From assembly GCF_026745355.1 (NCBI RefSeq), contig NC_079208.1:54945276-55009275 (forward strand): a stretch of 64,000 nt of DNA, given 5' to 3'. Under the pieces are notes generated by a model. The model was not told the DNA's origin, did no database searches, and worked only from the letters and a program-made list of their open reading frames with translations. The position numbers and the translations under genes were made by a program. Origin of the DNA: Beta vulgaris subsp. vulgaris. Taxonomy: Eukaryota > Streptophyta > Magnoliopsida > Caryophyllales > Amaranthaceae. Numbering within the stretch: the stretch's first letter is position 1; every line of letters begins with the position of its first letter. Below are positions 11,059-22,483 of this stretch, piece by piece.

Positions 11059-12114
11059 TGGATTAAATAATCCTAATTACTCCCAAAATAATCCAAACCA
11101 CCCACAAAATCCCAAAATAATTTCCAATTCGATCCAAGTGTGCTACAAAATCCAGAATTTCAAAGAATGTTTATGTTTTTCCAAAGCCAATCGAATTACC
11201 AAAATTCTCAACAAGTACACAACAATCTCCACAAAGTTCTAATCATCTATCCCAACAACAAGTTCAACCATCTTTTCCTATATCCCAATATATTTCACAA
11301 CAACATGAACAACCTAACGAAAACGACGATGTAGTTGAAATCCAATCACAGGAAAATGAAAACACCCCTACTTCAAAAAAAGCCACAACATCAAAGTTTC
11401 AATGGAGTGTAGATGAAGATCATGCACTCATTTCGGCATATCTAGAGTGTGGAGGAGATGTGTTAAAGGGAACCGACCAAAATGGTGACGGTTTTTGGGG
11501 TTCGGTATTTCAGAAGGTTGAAGAGTCACGACGACTCAATCCAACTTTACGCCAAGGACATTCAAAGCTATCACTAGTCGTTGGAAAAAAATCAACGGAG
11601 ATGTGAATGCATGGGTCGGGATATATACCGAGGCGAAAAGGAAGAAGGGGTCCGGCTGCAATGTTGAAGACGTCCTGACTGAAGCCCGTGAGATGTGGAT
11701 AGAAGTCCATGGGCCCGATTTACATTGGAGCATGCATGGAATGTTCTGAAACACTACGACAAATGGACAGATGGCACCCAAATGAGCGGCGGAAGCTCAA
11801 AACGGTCTGGTCCAGATGAAGGTGTGAGCTCAATACGTCCTGACGGCGTCAAGAAAGTCAAGAGTAGGAGAAAAGCCCCAATATCCAGTTCTACATCTCC
11901 ATCTCCATCCTCTTCGGAATTTACGAGGAGGATTCGTGTGGGAGAGGACTTACTTGAGTATCAAAAGGAGTGTGATGCCTTGAGAGAATCAACGAAAGAG
12001 GAAGACAGAAAGTTCAAAATTTGGAATATATTAATGGCTAAGTCTTCCCTTGATCCGGATGAGAGAGAGATGTATGAAAAACTTAAGCTACAATTTAAGG
12101 ACAAATATGTTTAG
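11059..12114 (+). pseudogene. Harbinger ORF1, Myb/SANT-like DNA-binding protein, frameshifted
   Basis: The N-terminal part is Asn/Gln/Pro-rich (NPNYSQNNPNHPQNP). A trihelix/Myb-like segment follows at about 11399-11550 (FQWSVDEDHALISAYLECGG, then GFWGSVFQKVEESRRLNP). The conserved KS.... W..I...V..... G.Y..A..KKG.G stretch can be read at 11560-11650, but in shifted frames. The C-terminal part, 11695-12114, is open: FTLEHAWNVLKHYDKWTDGT, a basic Ser-rich linker, and a helical EYQKECDALRESTKEEDRKF tail. This is the NAM-associated/Myb-like accessory protein that PIF/Harbinger elements need for transposase nuclear import and end binding. At least three frame changes make it nonfunctional. Confidence 0.8.
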
Positions 12115-12203
12115 TTAGTGTTCATGTTTTTAATTGTTTTAGTTTGCAATTTAGTTGTATCGTAATTTTTAATTATGAATATGTATGTGTCGTAACTTTT
12201 GAT

Positions 12204-12436
12204 TATGAATGTATCATTATCATTATCATTATCGTTATAATTATATATTACCATATCATCATCGTTTTCATTATTATTATTATTATTATTATTAGTATTA
12301 GTATTAGTATTATTATTATTATTATTAGTATTAGTATTATTATTAGTAGTATTAGTAGTAGTAGTACTACTACTAGTAGTACTAGTAGTTGTAGTACTAG
12401 TATTAGTATTATTTTATTATTATTATATTATTATTA

Positions 12437-12513
<77 letters not shown>

Positions 12514-12515
12514 GT
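12204..12515 (+). repeat. (ATT)n/(TAG)n compound microsatellite
   Basis: This is over 300 bp of ATT units with blocks of ATTAGT and TAGTAC variants. It lies between the two Harbinger genes. Open frames across it are artefacts of the repeat. Confidence 0.95.
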
Positions 12516-12574
12516 CTAATCACTCACAAATAGTACTGCATTGAATTGTCAACTCAGCTGACGTTGAATAGTAT

Positions 12575-12660
12575 GATGCATAGTGTCGCATTGAATTGTC
12601 TACTCCTACATTGCATTGAATTGTCTGCTCCTACATTGCATTGATATGTCTAATCTGTAA
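12575..12660 (+). repeat. Short tandem repeat, unit about 25 bp
   Basis: Units of CATTGAATTGTCT(A/G)CTCC followed by TACATTG are repeated about three times with some degeneration. They lie upstream of the transposase gene. Confidence 0.7.
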
Positions 12661-12801
12661 ATGAATTACTGTTATGTACATATGATGGATTTTTCCTATA
12701 TAATAGAGCATAACTTCAACAATAAAATCACAACTCCATTCACTTTTCCTCTCAATTTTTTATTTTCTAGAAAGCACCTCTTCAATCAACATATCTCCAA
12801 A

Positions 12802-14019
12802 ATGAACTATGATTCAAGTTCTTCTAGTTCAGGTTCTGAGTTTTTTAATTACATGGTTCAAGATTACATAGAATGGAGTCAATCCTTGATGCTGACAACA
12901 AAATGAAGAAGAAATTGTACCCCGCACTAGAAATTTTGTGCGTAGGGAACGTGAGGAAGCTCATGAAAGATTGTTTCATGATTATTTCAGCAACGAACCT
13001 CTATACCCGAGAATATTTTTCGTCGTAGGTTTCGTATGCATAGGCATGTTTTCCTTCGTATTGTCGAAGGTGTAACAATTCAAGATGCTAAATTCTTTGT
13101 GCAAAAACCAGATGCTACTGGAAGGATGGGTGCATCTAAACTACAAAAATGCACAGCGGCTATCAGGATGTTGGCATATGGTTCATCATCTGATGTTGTT
13201 GACGAGTACCTGAAAATTGCTTCAAGTACCGCTAGAGAGTGCCTTCTTCATTTTGTCGAAGCGGTTGTTGCTAGATTTGGAGATGAATACTTGAGGAAGG
13301 CAAATGCAAATGACATTGAGCGTCTCCTACATGAAGGCGAGCGTCGTGGCTTCCCAGGCATGATGGGAAGCATCGATTGCACTGGAACTGGAAGAATTGT
13401 CCTCGGGGCTGGAAAGGAATGTATCAAGGAAGAAGCAAAAGCAACCATAATCTTAGAAGCGGTTGCTTCAAGTGACTTATGGATATGGCATGCTTTTTTT
13501 GGCACCCCGGGTTCATGCAATGATATAAACGTATTGCAGAGGTCTCCCGTCTTTGATGATGTCCTACAAGGAAGAGCCCCAGAGGTCAACTTCTCAGTGA
13601 ACGGGACTACTTATAACATGGGTTACTATCTTACTGATGGCATATACCCGAGATGGTCAACATTCATCCCCTCGATAAAGCTCCCCCAAACCCCCAAACA
13701 AAGACTATTCACACAACATCAAGAAGCTGTTAGAAAAGATGTACAGCGTGCATTTGGAGTATTGCAAGCTAGATTTGCAATCATTCGTAAACCCGCTCTC
13801 GCGTGGAATAAAGACATATTGTGGAAAATAATCATGGCATGTATCATCATGCACAATATGATTGTTGAAGATGAGCGTGATACTTATCAAAATTACCGAG
13901 ATCCAAACGAATATGATCAGCTTCAAACTCAAAATAACGAGGGGTCATCTAACCAAGTCGGAGAAGACTCATTCGTTGTGCACAACGGAAGACTCGATGC
14001 GCGAAATTTAGGTGCATAA
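12802..14019 (+). pseudogene. PIF/Harbinger DDE transposase (HARBI1/DDE_Tnp_4 type), inactive
   Basis: The protein starts at an ATG near 12802. Its N-terminal part changes frame near 12895 and again near 13010, so the open piece 13036-14019 is only the rest: FRMHRHVFLRIVEGV, the helix-turn-helix region, then the DDE fold. The first Asp is at 13375-13377 (MGSIDC) and the second at 13522-13524 (GSCNDINVLQRSP). The third acidic residue should be Glu in the VERAFG motif, but codon 13744-13746 is CAG (RKDVQRAFGVLQARF), so it is Gln. Between 13379 and about 13440 the reading frame is wrong: the expected HW.WKNCPRGWKG is readable one frame over, bounded by an apparent 4-base loss in TGCATGCA and a 1-base gain in an A run. 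The C-terminal HNMIVEDERD motif is intact. The catalytic change and frameshifts argue it cannot act. Confidence 0.9.
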
Positions 14020-14778
14020 ATGGAGAGAAAATCTGAGATGCGAGATGCGGAAACTCACATCTCACTAAAAAATAACTTGGTTGAACACATATGGCGTAAG
14101 TTTGGGCCTAATCGTCAAGTTGATTAACTACCTTTATTTAATTAATTATGGTTTAAGTTAATTTCAAATTTCATGTATTTGTGTGTAAAATTATCTATCT
14201 TAGCTTTATGTATCAATCTATCATGTATTTGTGTTTTAAATTATCTATGTGTATGTATCAGATTTCATGTATGTGTGTCTTTTTAATTATCTATCTTATG
14301 TAATGTGTTCGTTTTTTTAAATTTATAATGTCAAGTTAACGTAATTTAATTTAAAGTAAGCTAATTAACACATATTTACTATAATCTCAAGTTAACGCTA
14401 ATTTAATTTAACGTAAGCTAATTAGCTTGTAACGTAATTTAATTTATCGTAATTAATTTAACGTAAGCTAATTAGCTCGTAATTAATTTAACGTAGTCTA
14501 ATTAGCTTTTATTAATTTAAATCATCTATTTCATATAAAAAAACATTGAATATGGTGGAGTTTGGTAAAAGTAGGAGAGAGAGTATAGGATGGGGTTTGG
14601 TAAAAGTAAGAAAGAGAAATAGAAAAACCAAGTAAGACCAACCAAGCCATTGTGACAAAAAAAAGATGAGTTGGTTGGAGTTTTAATGGGATGTGAGGTG
14701 TAAGAAGGAGGGAAGGAGAGAGAAAGAAAAAAGCTCCAAGACCAACCAAGACCAACCAAGCCATTGGTGATGCTCTTA

Positions 14779-15978
14779 TGATTTCTTTAGTTAAATGTGA
14801 TAAATATTCAGATTGACCATGTTGAGCATGTTGACAAGGAAAAGTGTAAATAAAGGCTGGCAGTTTAGTCAGGCCATGTCATAAATCATGCGAGAACTAT
14901 CCTCTTTCACCTTTTCTCCTTTTTCATTCCCATCATTCAAACTTTTTAACTCCGTTTTATTTATTACAGGCTAAAGCCATACATAAGTTGAGCTTGACAT
15001 AATTCTCTATTTTGGACTCTTTATTGTATTTGAATGGAATCTTAGCTTAGAGGCAAATTTACCTTTAGGTATTAAGCTCTAAATCAAAGGCTTAGAAAAG
15101 TTTTGTTTGAATTCGCAAGTTTCAAGTTCCTATTTATGAAATATAAAATGTGTCTCGTGAAATATTAAAATTACCAACCCTAAACTACTAAGATTAGATT
15201 CAAGAAACTCCATTATCATTTTAATGAATTTTAAACTTTTCAATTTGGAACTTAAAAGTGGTAACTTAAAGCGTACCTTTTCGTTCGTTTTTCACTTATT
15301 AAAATAAATATAATTAGTAGAAATGTAATAATTTTAAGTTTAACCAATATATATACCATTATCATGACTTATAAAGATAATAAAATTACATCTGGTAAAA
15401 CTAACTCAACCTATCTCACATCTTGATGATCTGAGACTCAAATCAGACAAAAAGATGGTGTTTTGAAGTTGAGTCCAAACATACATATCCAACCCATAAT
15501 AGCTTATTCGATCCCAACTCGACCTGAAAATAAGCATTAGCAAAATAAAAGTGGCCTAATTCGTACTTGACCTGAACTCACCTCCACGCTAAGTTAATCC
15601 AAAAAAATACAAGACGAGGTTTTGAAAGCATGTCCCATCCACGCCTTGGAACAGATATATGGTGGCTTTTGAAATTATTTCGGGGTGGAACTACAAAGAC
15701 AAAAAAAAAACAAGACATTGAAGGAACTTATAGGTAATGCAAAGGATTTCCAGTTTCCACCACCTGGAAGTCATTCTTAGTACATTCCCCTAGCATAGGC
15801 GACAAACCCCCTTGAATGTATGATGTATCTTAAGATCATGGAGACCGTTTTACAGCATATTTGATACATACCTTAGGACAGGCATATATATATATTGTTG
15901 CACTTGAAGATACTGAAAGATATATTGAGGTAATATGGAGGAGAGGACTATAGCCACTTGGAAGTCATCATAAAGCAT
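14779..15978. other. Intergenic stretch, no gene
   Basis: No convincing ORF or element end was found in this AT-rich stretch. Confidence 0.5.
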
Positions 15979-16357
15979 CTAGTGAGAACTCTATTATGGT
16001 GAGAATCACTTAAAATGAGCAAAAAACTTCTTAAAATGAGCAAAAAAAAGTAATAAATGAGCAGAATCATAAAATGAGTAGAAAACATTAAGTTATCAAA
16101 AACGCAAAATGTACAAAAATGTAAAAGAAGAAAAACGTAAAATGAGCATAAAAAAGTTCAATGAGAAAAAAAAGTAAAATGAGCAAAACGTAAAATGAAA
16201 AAAAAAACGTTGATAAATGAGCACAAAATTGTTAAATGAGCAAAACTATAAAATAAGTGAAACAAAAAATGAGAAAAAATGTTATGAAATGATCAAAATC
16301 TTTGTAAAATGAGGAAAAATGAGTGGTTATCACGGTTCTCACCATAAAGGTGGTTCT
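15979..16357. mobile_element. Small TIR element with ATGAGCAAAA array
   Basis: The left end has GTGAGAACTCTATTATGGTG then AGAATCAC. The right end, reverse complemented, has ATGAGAACCACCTTTATGGT then GAGAACCGTG. The inside is a degenerate array of AAAATGAGCAAAA-type units. I could not assign a superfamily or a TSD. Confidence 0.55.
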
Positions 16358-16368
16358 CATTTGAACTC

Positions 16369-16433
<65 letters not shown>

Positions 16434-16449
16434 GAGTTCAAATGAGAAT
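16348..16449. repeat. AT-repeat hairpin with perfect arms
   Basis: The arms TTCTCATTTGAACTCAAT and ATTGAGTTCAAATGAGAA flank about 60 bp of (AT)n. The sequence can fold into a long hairpin or cruciform. It overlaps the right end of the small TIR element and may be two element ends head to head. Confidence 0.85.
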
Positions 16450-17035
16450 GTACACTCACATGAGAACTGAAAATGAATTTTATGCTCTATAACTCTTATG
16501 AATAAGTGATGTAACTCCAAAAAAAAAAAATATTAGAAAAAAAAATCAAAAAAAAAAATTCTTTTTTTTGGACTCAATATTTTTAAGGCCCATGTAAAGA
16601 ACTCCATAGGTTGCATCCAGTGTGATAGGAGACCATTTGAGCGCATGTTCATGCCTTAGAATAGACGACATTTGTGGCCTTTGGAGCTATTTTAGGATAG
16701 AACAAGAAAGATGCAAATTAATAAACCGTAGAAAGCCTTTTATGCATACAATGAAGTAATCAAAGGTCCCTGACCATCCGAGAATCATCCCAAAACATTT
16801 CAAGACTCTCGAAGAGGTCCTTAGTAAGATACATTGACAGACTCGAAAGAAATTCGTAAAAATATAGCCTACTTTGAAGCTTGAGTGACCAAACAATCTA
16901 AAAGGAAATAATTACAGTGACATTGAACTGTATGGACCTTTACTAAAGGCCTCAATTAAACATTCTCTTTTTATTTTATTTTTCGACGAAACATTCTCAT
17001 TTTCTTTGGAGTACTGTTATTAAAGAAATAACAAT
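16450..17035. other. Intergenic stretch, no gene
   Basis: This stretch contains A-rich and T-rich tracts (16518-16570). The open frame on the minus strand at 16687-16896 has no recognisable domain. Confidence 0.5.
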
Positions 17036-17240
17036 AGTGTCTTGAAAGGATGAGGAGCTAACTCATGTGGTAGAGCACTCCCCTCTGATTTCTGAGGTCA
17101 GGAGTTCGAACTTTACCCCGAGCATTATGTTGAGCTATTTCCTTAGCATGCAACCAGCACATAGTTCCTACAAGGCTAGTAGTCTTGGTAGGAGTTAGCC
17201 CTTGAGCTGACTTAATTTCCCAATAAAAAAAAAGTGTCTT
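17036..17240 (+). mobile_element. tRNA-derived SINE with 8-bp TSD
   Basis: The body is 17044-17232. The head reads GAGCTAACTCATGTGGTAGAGCA, with an A-box-like TGGTAGAGCAC and a B-box-like GAGTTCGAACT, as in a tRNA gene. A tRNA-unrelated part and an A run at 17225-17232 follow. The direct repeat AGTGTCTT at 17036-17043 and 17233-17240 is the TSD. It is a pol III retroposon moved by LINE machinery, not a tRNA gene: the acceptor-stem pairing is absent. Confidence 0.85.
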
Positions 17241-19480
17241 AATGATGTAACACTCCTTTGATTGGAAAAGAAATAATAGATATTTTTATTATGAGAACAA
17301 AAATGAAGTGCCATGTTTATGTCAGACTTTTTTTCAACAGCATTTTGGCAACAAAGTGGTTTTTTTGATCCCAATTATGCGGACATGGTCGGGTAGCTTG
17401 AGCCTCTTGTGATGGAAAGAAATGACGGGATTTCATCAAAATTCTCTAGCAAGGTGTTGTGCACTTTCGTTTGTTTTAATTATTATGATTAATAATTCAG
17501 CTCCACCACTATATGTATATCTTATTCACTTTCTCCTTTGTACCCAAATTTTACCATCAATTTCTTTTTGGTATCTGAGTTTGTCGAAGACAAATATTAT
17601 AAAATGGGATGAATTAGTCCTTTTAAAAAACATGGGACGAAATAAGAGGATGATAAACATAGCCAAAATGTTAGTTTTGGTGCACGTAGAATTATGCGGG
17701 AGGATGGGAACACCATCTTAAAACTCACAATCACAATTTTCTTTGTCGGACACCAGGGCATGGCTCATGCCTGCATGGGTCCTCTATGACATGCATGCTT
17801 CGCGTCATTGCATGGTCTCTTTTATAGTTCAAGTATCAGTATCCAACTGTTCATCGATCAGATTCATGGACTCAAGGTGACTGATTGTTTATTTCCTTTG
17901 CTTGGTTAATTAGGCCACTTAAGCTTAAGTCTTGTCAAATGGTCATGACTATAAAAAAAAAACTTTTGGAGTACCATACCATAGTAGTACAGCAAATTAA
18001 ACTTGAATTGTCAGTTGTCAACACCATCATGTGTTTTATATGATGGTAAACGAGATCCTTATTAACTTTAGGAGATTTAGGATACATTATTTTCACCTGA
18101 ATTTATTAGGCATTGCATGAACTTATTAGACTTGATCAATTTTCATTTTTAGTTACTTTTTAGTTTTGATTGGACCTAATTGAACCTAATTAACCTTAAA
18201 ACTTAGTTTTTAAGGTGAACTGCCACACCTATCTTGCAATTCTGTTCAATTCATACTTGATCTCCAAATATATATATCTAAGACATATGAATTATAACAT
18301 TCAAATTGGATTTGCACGGGGCCTAGTTTGGAGCTAGCTAGTTTACGTTATGGTATCTAATCTCACCTAAGATGAGATAAGTCATACTGGATATTCAATC
18401 AACAACTCTAGTGTACTAGATTATCCACTCTATGTACATTATCATTCAAATGGTTGAATATGTTTCTATCTATTGTAAAATGTTGACCAAGAAACTAAGC
18501 TAGTGTGTGTTACCAACAAGAGATACGAAAACTGTCATTTTGGTTATTGCACTTCTCATCGAGTGATCATACTTTCCTTCATCTTTTTTATATGGGAACC
18601 AACTTTTTAGTGTTAAGTCATGTACTTCCACTTCACCCTCCTTAAAATTTGTAACTCAATTCACTATATTATTAGAAAATATTCATTAAACCATATGTAT
18701 ATAATTGCATAAGTCCTGATTATTTGTTCAATTTAATTTTGAAAAAAAAAAAACCATAAACTTTCTGGTAAGATATATATTTTTTTTTTACGAGAACCTT
18801 CTAATAAGTTTACTATCAAACTAATAAACTAATACTCTCCGTGTATTATTTTATCATTTACAATTGGCATATTCTAGTCAAAGCTAGAAAAATTTGATTC
18901 TTTAATGATTATTATATATGAAAAAACATATTCATATGAGATCATTTCAGATTTACGAACAGTAAAAAAACACATTAAATAATGTTGCAATAAGTTAAGG
19001 TAAATTCTAGTTAGTCAAATCGAGTTGACTAAAAACTCTATTAAACAACTTACTCAGTTTCTCATGTAGTATTAACAAGATGTATTTATTATCCCCTCAA
19101 AAAAAAAAAAAAAACAAAGATGTATTTATATTGATGGTAAAACATCAAATTGTCAATTATATTTATTCCTTAGGAGAAAAATAAAGGTTGGCTCAAAGGG
19201 CTAAAAGTGTCATATTCTGAAAAAGATAATCTCTCTAACTCAAAGATGATGGTGAGTTTTCAAGTATACGAGGTAACCTAAAACTCCAAGGGGTTGATTA
19301 AGGACTTTAAGGTCCTTTCAAGTTCAATCTAGATGTAAATAGTTTATATTCCTTTGCTACGTGTCCCAATCAATGTACGACAAAGCTACACTCTAGACAT
19401 ATCTATAAAGGTGCAATTTTCTTAATTTTAGTAATTTTTTCTTCCTACCTATTTTTCTGATTGGTCAGGATATTGACATA
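17241..19480. other. AT-rich intergenic stretch
   Basis: No gene is supported. The 99-codon open frame at 17422-17721 has no recognisable domain or homologue I know. A possible MITE end (CTCTCCGTGTATTATT near 18836) has no clear partner. Confidence 0.5.
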
Positions 19481-19539
19481 TGTGGGAAGAAGAAAAGTAG
19501 GGCCTGTCTGGACCATGGATTCACTCGCACATAAAAGCC

Positions 19540-19700
19540 AAAAAGGCCCATTTGATTGGGCTCTATGGCCCACCTTAGCGGCACGACTAGAACGAATCTC
19601 ATTGTGGGCCCTTATTTATAGCAAGGAACGTAAAGCCTAGAAGACGACGCGTGTTTATGTCCGCGTCTGTAATGGGCCCTATTGGGCCCACATGATGTTG
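19540..19700. promoter_or_regulatory. Cluster of site II (TGGGCC/GGCCCA) motifs
   Basis: Within about 140 bp there are GGCCCATTTG, TATGGCCCACC, GTGGGCCC and AATGGGCCCTATTGGGCCCA. These match site II elements, which bind TCP factors and are common in promoters of plant ribosomal-protein and respiratory genes. A TATA-like TTATTTATAG lies at about 19610 and a CT-rich leader-like stretch at about 19718. No ORF follows, so this is an orphan promoter candidate or a chance cluster. Confidence 0.45.
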
Positions 19701-21443
19701 ACCCAAGTCCAACCATTCTCTCTCTTCCAGCCTAAAAGTTTTGGCATATGCGAACTGTGGGAATGGTGGCTTCTTCCTTTTCTATTCTTTTGTTTTTTCG
19801 TTGAAATTATAAATAATTAATCCAAGAAGTTTAGTGACTTCATTTCCTTGCCTAACTGGGAATTTAGTGACTTCAAATACGTGGCTAGTTATGAACCTAG
19901 TAATTAACCTACTACCGTCAAAATTAACATGATATCTTATGGAGTACCTTATCTATAAATATTGTATAGTGAGATTCAAAACTACGATTAATTAGTTGTA
20001 GAGTATAAGTCTTATCATTTTAACTAATTATAAGATATGTTTTTTTACTCCACATAATTATATATAATTTGAAATATTAATATATATAACAAACAATACA
20101 ATAAGCTCAAAACATAAAAGGATTATTAAAAGTGAGATTTGGAGCATCATCCGAGCTATAAATCGATTTTAATTTTAATTTGTGAATCACTCAAGAGATT
20201 CTTCTGTGTTGCCCGTCTTATATTTAAAAAGTGATGAGTAATTATTGCGATTCATTAATTTATAATTAAGGTCACAAATTGAGCTTTCATATGGACAATG
20301 TAACTTATGTTTAGCGCTTGTTTGATTGCGTGTAGGAATTAGTATTTGCCTTAAAGTTTCATTTTCTATGAAGTGGTAGAAGTTTTTTGGTTGATCGATC
20401 ATGGGAAGAAAAACATTCTATTGAAAGTTCTACTTAATTCTTAAGGAGGCCTAGGTAAGTTACTTCTTCTGTTTTGTGGCTAGTAGAACTTCCTAGGAAC
20501 TACAACTTCCTACATTATTGTCAACCAAACAACTACGCGTTGTCTTGCTTACTATGAAGTTCTACTTCCCATGAGGTTTTATGTCCCCTGGGCCCTGAGG
20601 CAAAAAAAAAAATGTTATGATGTCACCCCTCCCAAACGAATGACACAAAGTAAACAATAAAAATGTATGTGGAAAGACTCAAATTAACCTCTCATTTGAA
20701 ATATAAAGACAGTAACCAACTAATTTACAATCTCATGTATATTGGTATTTTTGGAAAGAAAAGTATCTAAAGACAATACACCCTGCAATTATTGAATTCA
20801 GTAACAATTACATCCTATCGTTCTCCCTAAATGACAATTTCATATCTTAAAACACAAAATGAAATAATTTTAATAAAATTAATATATGATGTTTGATGAA
20901 TATTTGTTTTTTTTTTTTAAAGTATGATAACTCCTTTAATCTTTCGCATGAGTATTGCTCTTTTCAAATGATTATCAATCGTATATTTAGTTTCATCATC
21001 TTGTTTAAGTAAAAATTTAGATAGTATTTGCTAGATCAGTACAAAAATGGATACAATCTAAGCTAAGCTATATGTGTTTTTTAACTACAATTTTACAAGT
21101 GTGTATCAAATTGATTTATTGTCATTTTATGTTGTTGAAAAGTTTTTAATTTAACTTTGACCACAAATAAATAAATAAAAATTTTAATTTAGTGATTATC
21201 CCACAAAATTTGAATCAGATTGTTCTTAGTAATGAAAACTGACACTAGCATTCTTATATATTTGTATATGTACATGTCAACCTCATATGATTTGCAAATA
21301 AGTAACTGTTATCATATGGATCAATTTATTTGCTAATGTGTGATATTAGAATTTTGGGAAGAAAGTGGGTGACACGTGACTATGTTTTGGTTTTCTTCTT
21401 CTTTGTTGTATAAAAAAAAATAGGAATAAGTCATTATATTATA
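19701..21443. other. AT-rich stretch with a possible MITE
   Basis: Ends GCGCTTGTTTGATTGCGTGT near 20312 and, inverted, GTAGTTGTTTGGTTGACAAT near 20535 may bound a MITE of about 230 bp. The TSD is unclear. No gene is seen elsewhere in this interval. Confidence 0.35.
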
Positions 21444-21529
21444 CTACATCTGTTTTTTTAGATGTAATATTTGATTATTTTTTACACTTTTAAAAAGATA
21501 AATGTTGCATCTAAAAAGAACAACAGAAG
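21444..21529. mobile_element. Tiny Stowaway-like MITE
   Basis: An 86-bp near-hairpin. The left end is CTACATCTGTTTTTTTAGAT and the right end, reverse complemented, is CTTCTGTTGTTCTTTTTAGA. TA flanks it on both sides. Confidence 0.6.
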
Positions 21530-21624
21530 TATATGTTTAGTCTTATTATCAAGCTATTCTTTTTCTTCCGTTCATTTTGTAATATAAAAACTTGATTGAT
21601 GGATTCGGAAATGTGCAATTGGTT

Positions 21625-21916
21625 CTATAATACTTTTCATGATTGCTTTAAAGGGTTCTAGCAGACTACTCATTCTAACAAGATGTATCTTTCTTTAAGA
21701 AACTCATTTCCTTAGTATCTCCCTAGTTAAGTGTGCTTGGTTGAGAGTAATTCAGGAATTGTTGACCATCTGAGAAGTTTCTGATCAGGGTATGCATGAC
21801 CGAGGACAAAATGTGATGTAAGAACTTGTATTGATTATTGAGAACAATTGTTGGCCCTAGATGCACATTGGTGACAATAGACTTGACTCCTTATGACTTA
21901 TGAGTCGGGTGTTATA
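21625..21916 (+). mobile_element. Cassandra TRIM solo LTR (5S rRNA-like)
   Basis: The segment AGTTAAGTGTGCTTGGTTGA then GAGTAAT...GACCATCTGAGAAGT resembles the 3' half of plant 5S rRNA (AAGCGTGCTTGGGC..GAGAGTAGT..GGGTGACCTCCTGGGAAGT). It is followed by GAGAACAATTGTTGGCCC.AGATG and ends GAGTCGGGTGTTATA. The same order of blocks appears in the elements at 44719-45595. Cassandra is the known TRIM family with 5S-like sequence in its LTR. No partner LTR lies nearby, so it is solo or strongly decayed. Confidence 0.75.
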
Positions 21917-22483
21917 AATGGTTATCACATATTCTACTTTTATTTTATGTTTTATGGACTTTTAATGAGAGGGAAGCATTTACCATTCGGACTTGGACTT
22001 TGTTCATAAAGAAGGTGATGTAACTTGGTGGTAAAAATGATGATATTCTAATTAAATGGTCATGTGATCAAAACCTTACGCATAATCTTTTAGGTTCATT
22101 AAAATAGATAGAGGAATATTGAATATTGATGTTCTATTAGCTTATTTAATTTAATCTCTATATCTGTCCGTTGAATGAGATGCGTAGCATGATAAAAGGT
22201 CAAATGATCTTGTAACATATTAAATATTTCGTACCTTTATAAATAATTGTTATATTGAAATTTTTTTATACATGTCAATGCTGAAAAATTGAGGATTGAT
22301 ATCTTTAGTTTTGCATTTAATTTGTAAAAATTATAAAAAGTACATATTAATTAAAATATATAGTAACACAAGTCTCACAAAATCTAACATGAAGTATATC
22401 GCAAACGATGGTTAAAGTGAAATTTGTGAATAGTGTAAAATTTCAAAGTGTAACTATGTAAAGTATGGAAGGAGAATTTAATA
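21917..22483. other. AT-rich intergenic stretch
   Basis: No gene or defined element is seen. Confidence 0.5.

Larger units (their letters stand above)
10432..14778 (+). mobile_element. Full-length PIF/Harbinger DNA transposon, defective
   Basis: The element spans 10435-14775 (4,341 bp) and is flanked by TTA on both sides (10432-10434, 14776-14778), the usual 3-bp TSD of this superfamily. The TIRs are GAGCATGAGCAATGGCTTAG on the left and GAGCATCACCAATGGCTTGG (reverse complement) on the right, with three mismatches in 20. It carries the two expected genes, a Myb/SANT-like ORF1 (about 11059-12114) and a DDE transposase (about 12802-14019), both broken. It also holds a long ATT microsatellite and AT-rich tandem repeats near the right end. 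Confidence 0.93.

Noticed and set aside
12144..12533. Open frame of 129 codons rich in Ile and Ser
   Set aside because: It is a translation of the ATT/TAG microsatellite.
17049..17125. Possible tRNA gene
   Set aside because: A and B boxes are present, but there is no acceptor-stem pairing and the sequence is bounded by a TSD and A tail, so it is a SINE.
17422..17721. 99-codon + strand open frame
   Set aside because: No domain, no family I know, composition of random AT-rich DNA.
18836..18900. Stowaway-like end (also near 46586 and 59175)
   Set aside because: No partner end with TA flank could be found for any of these.
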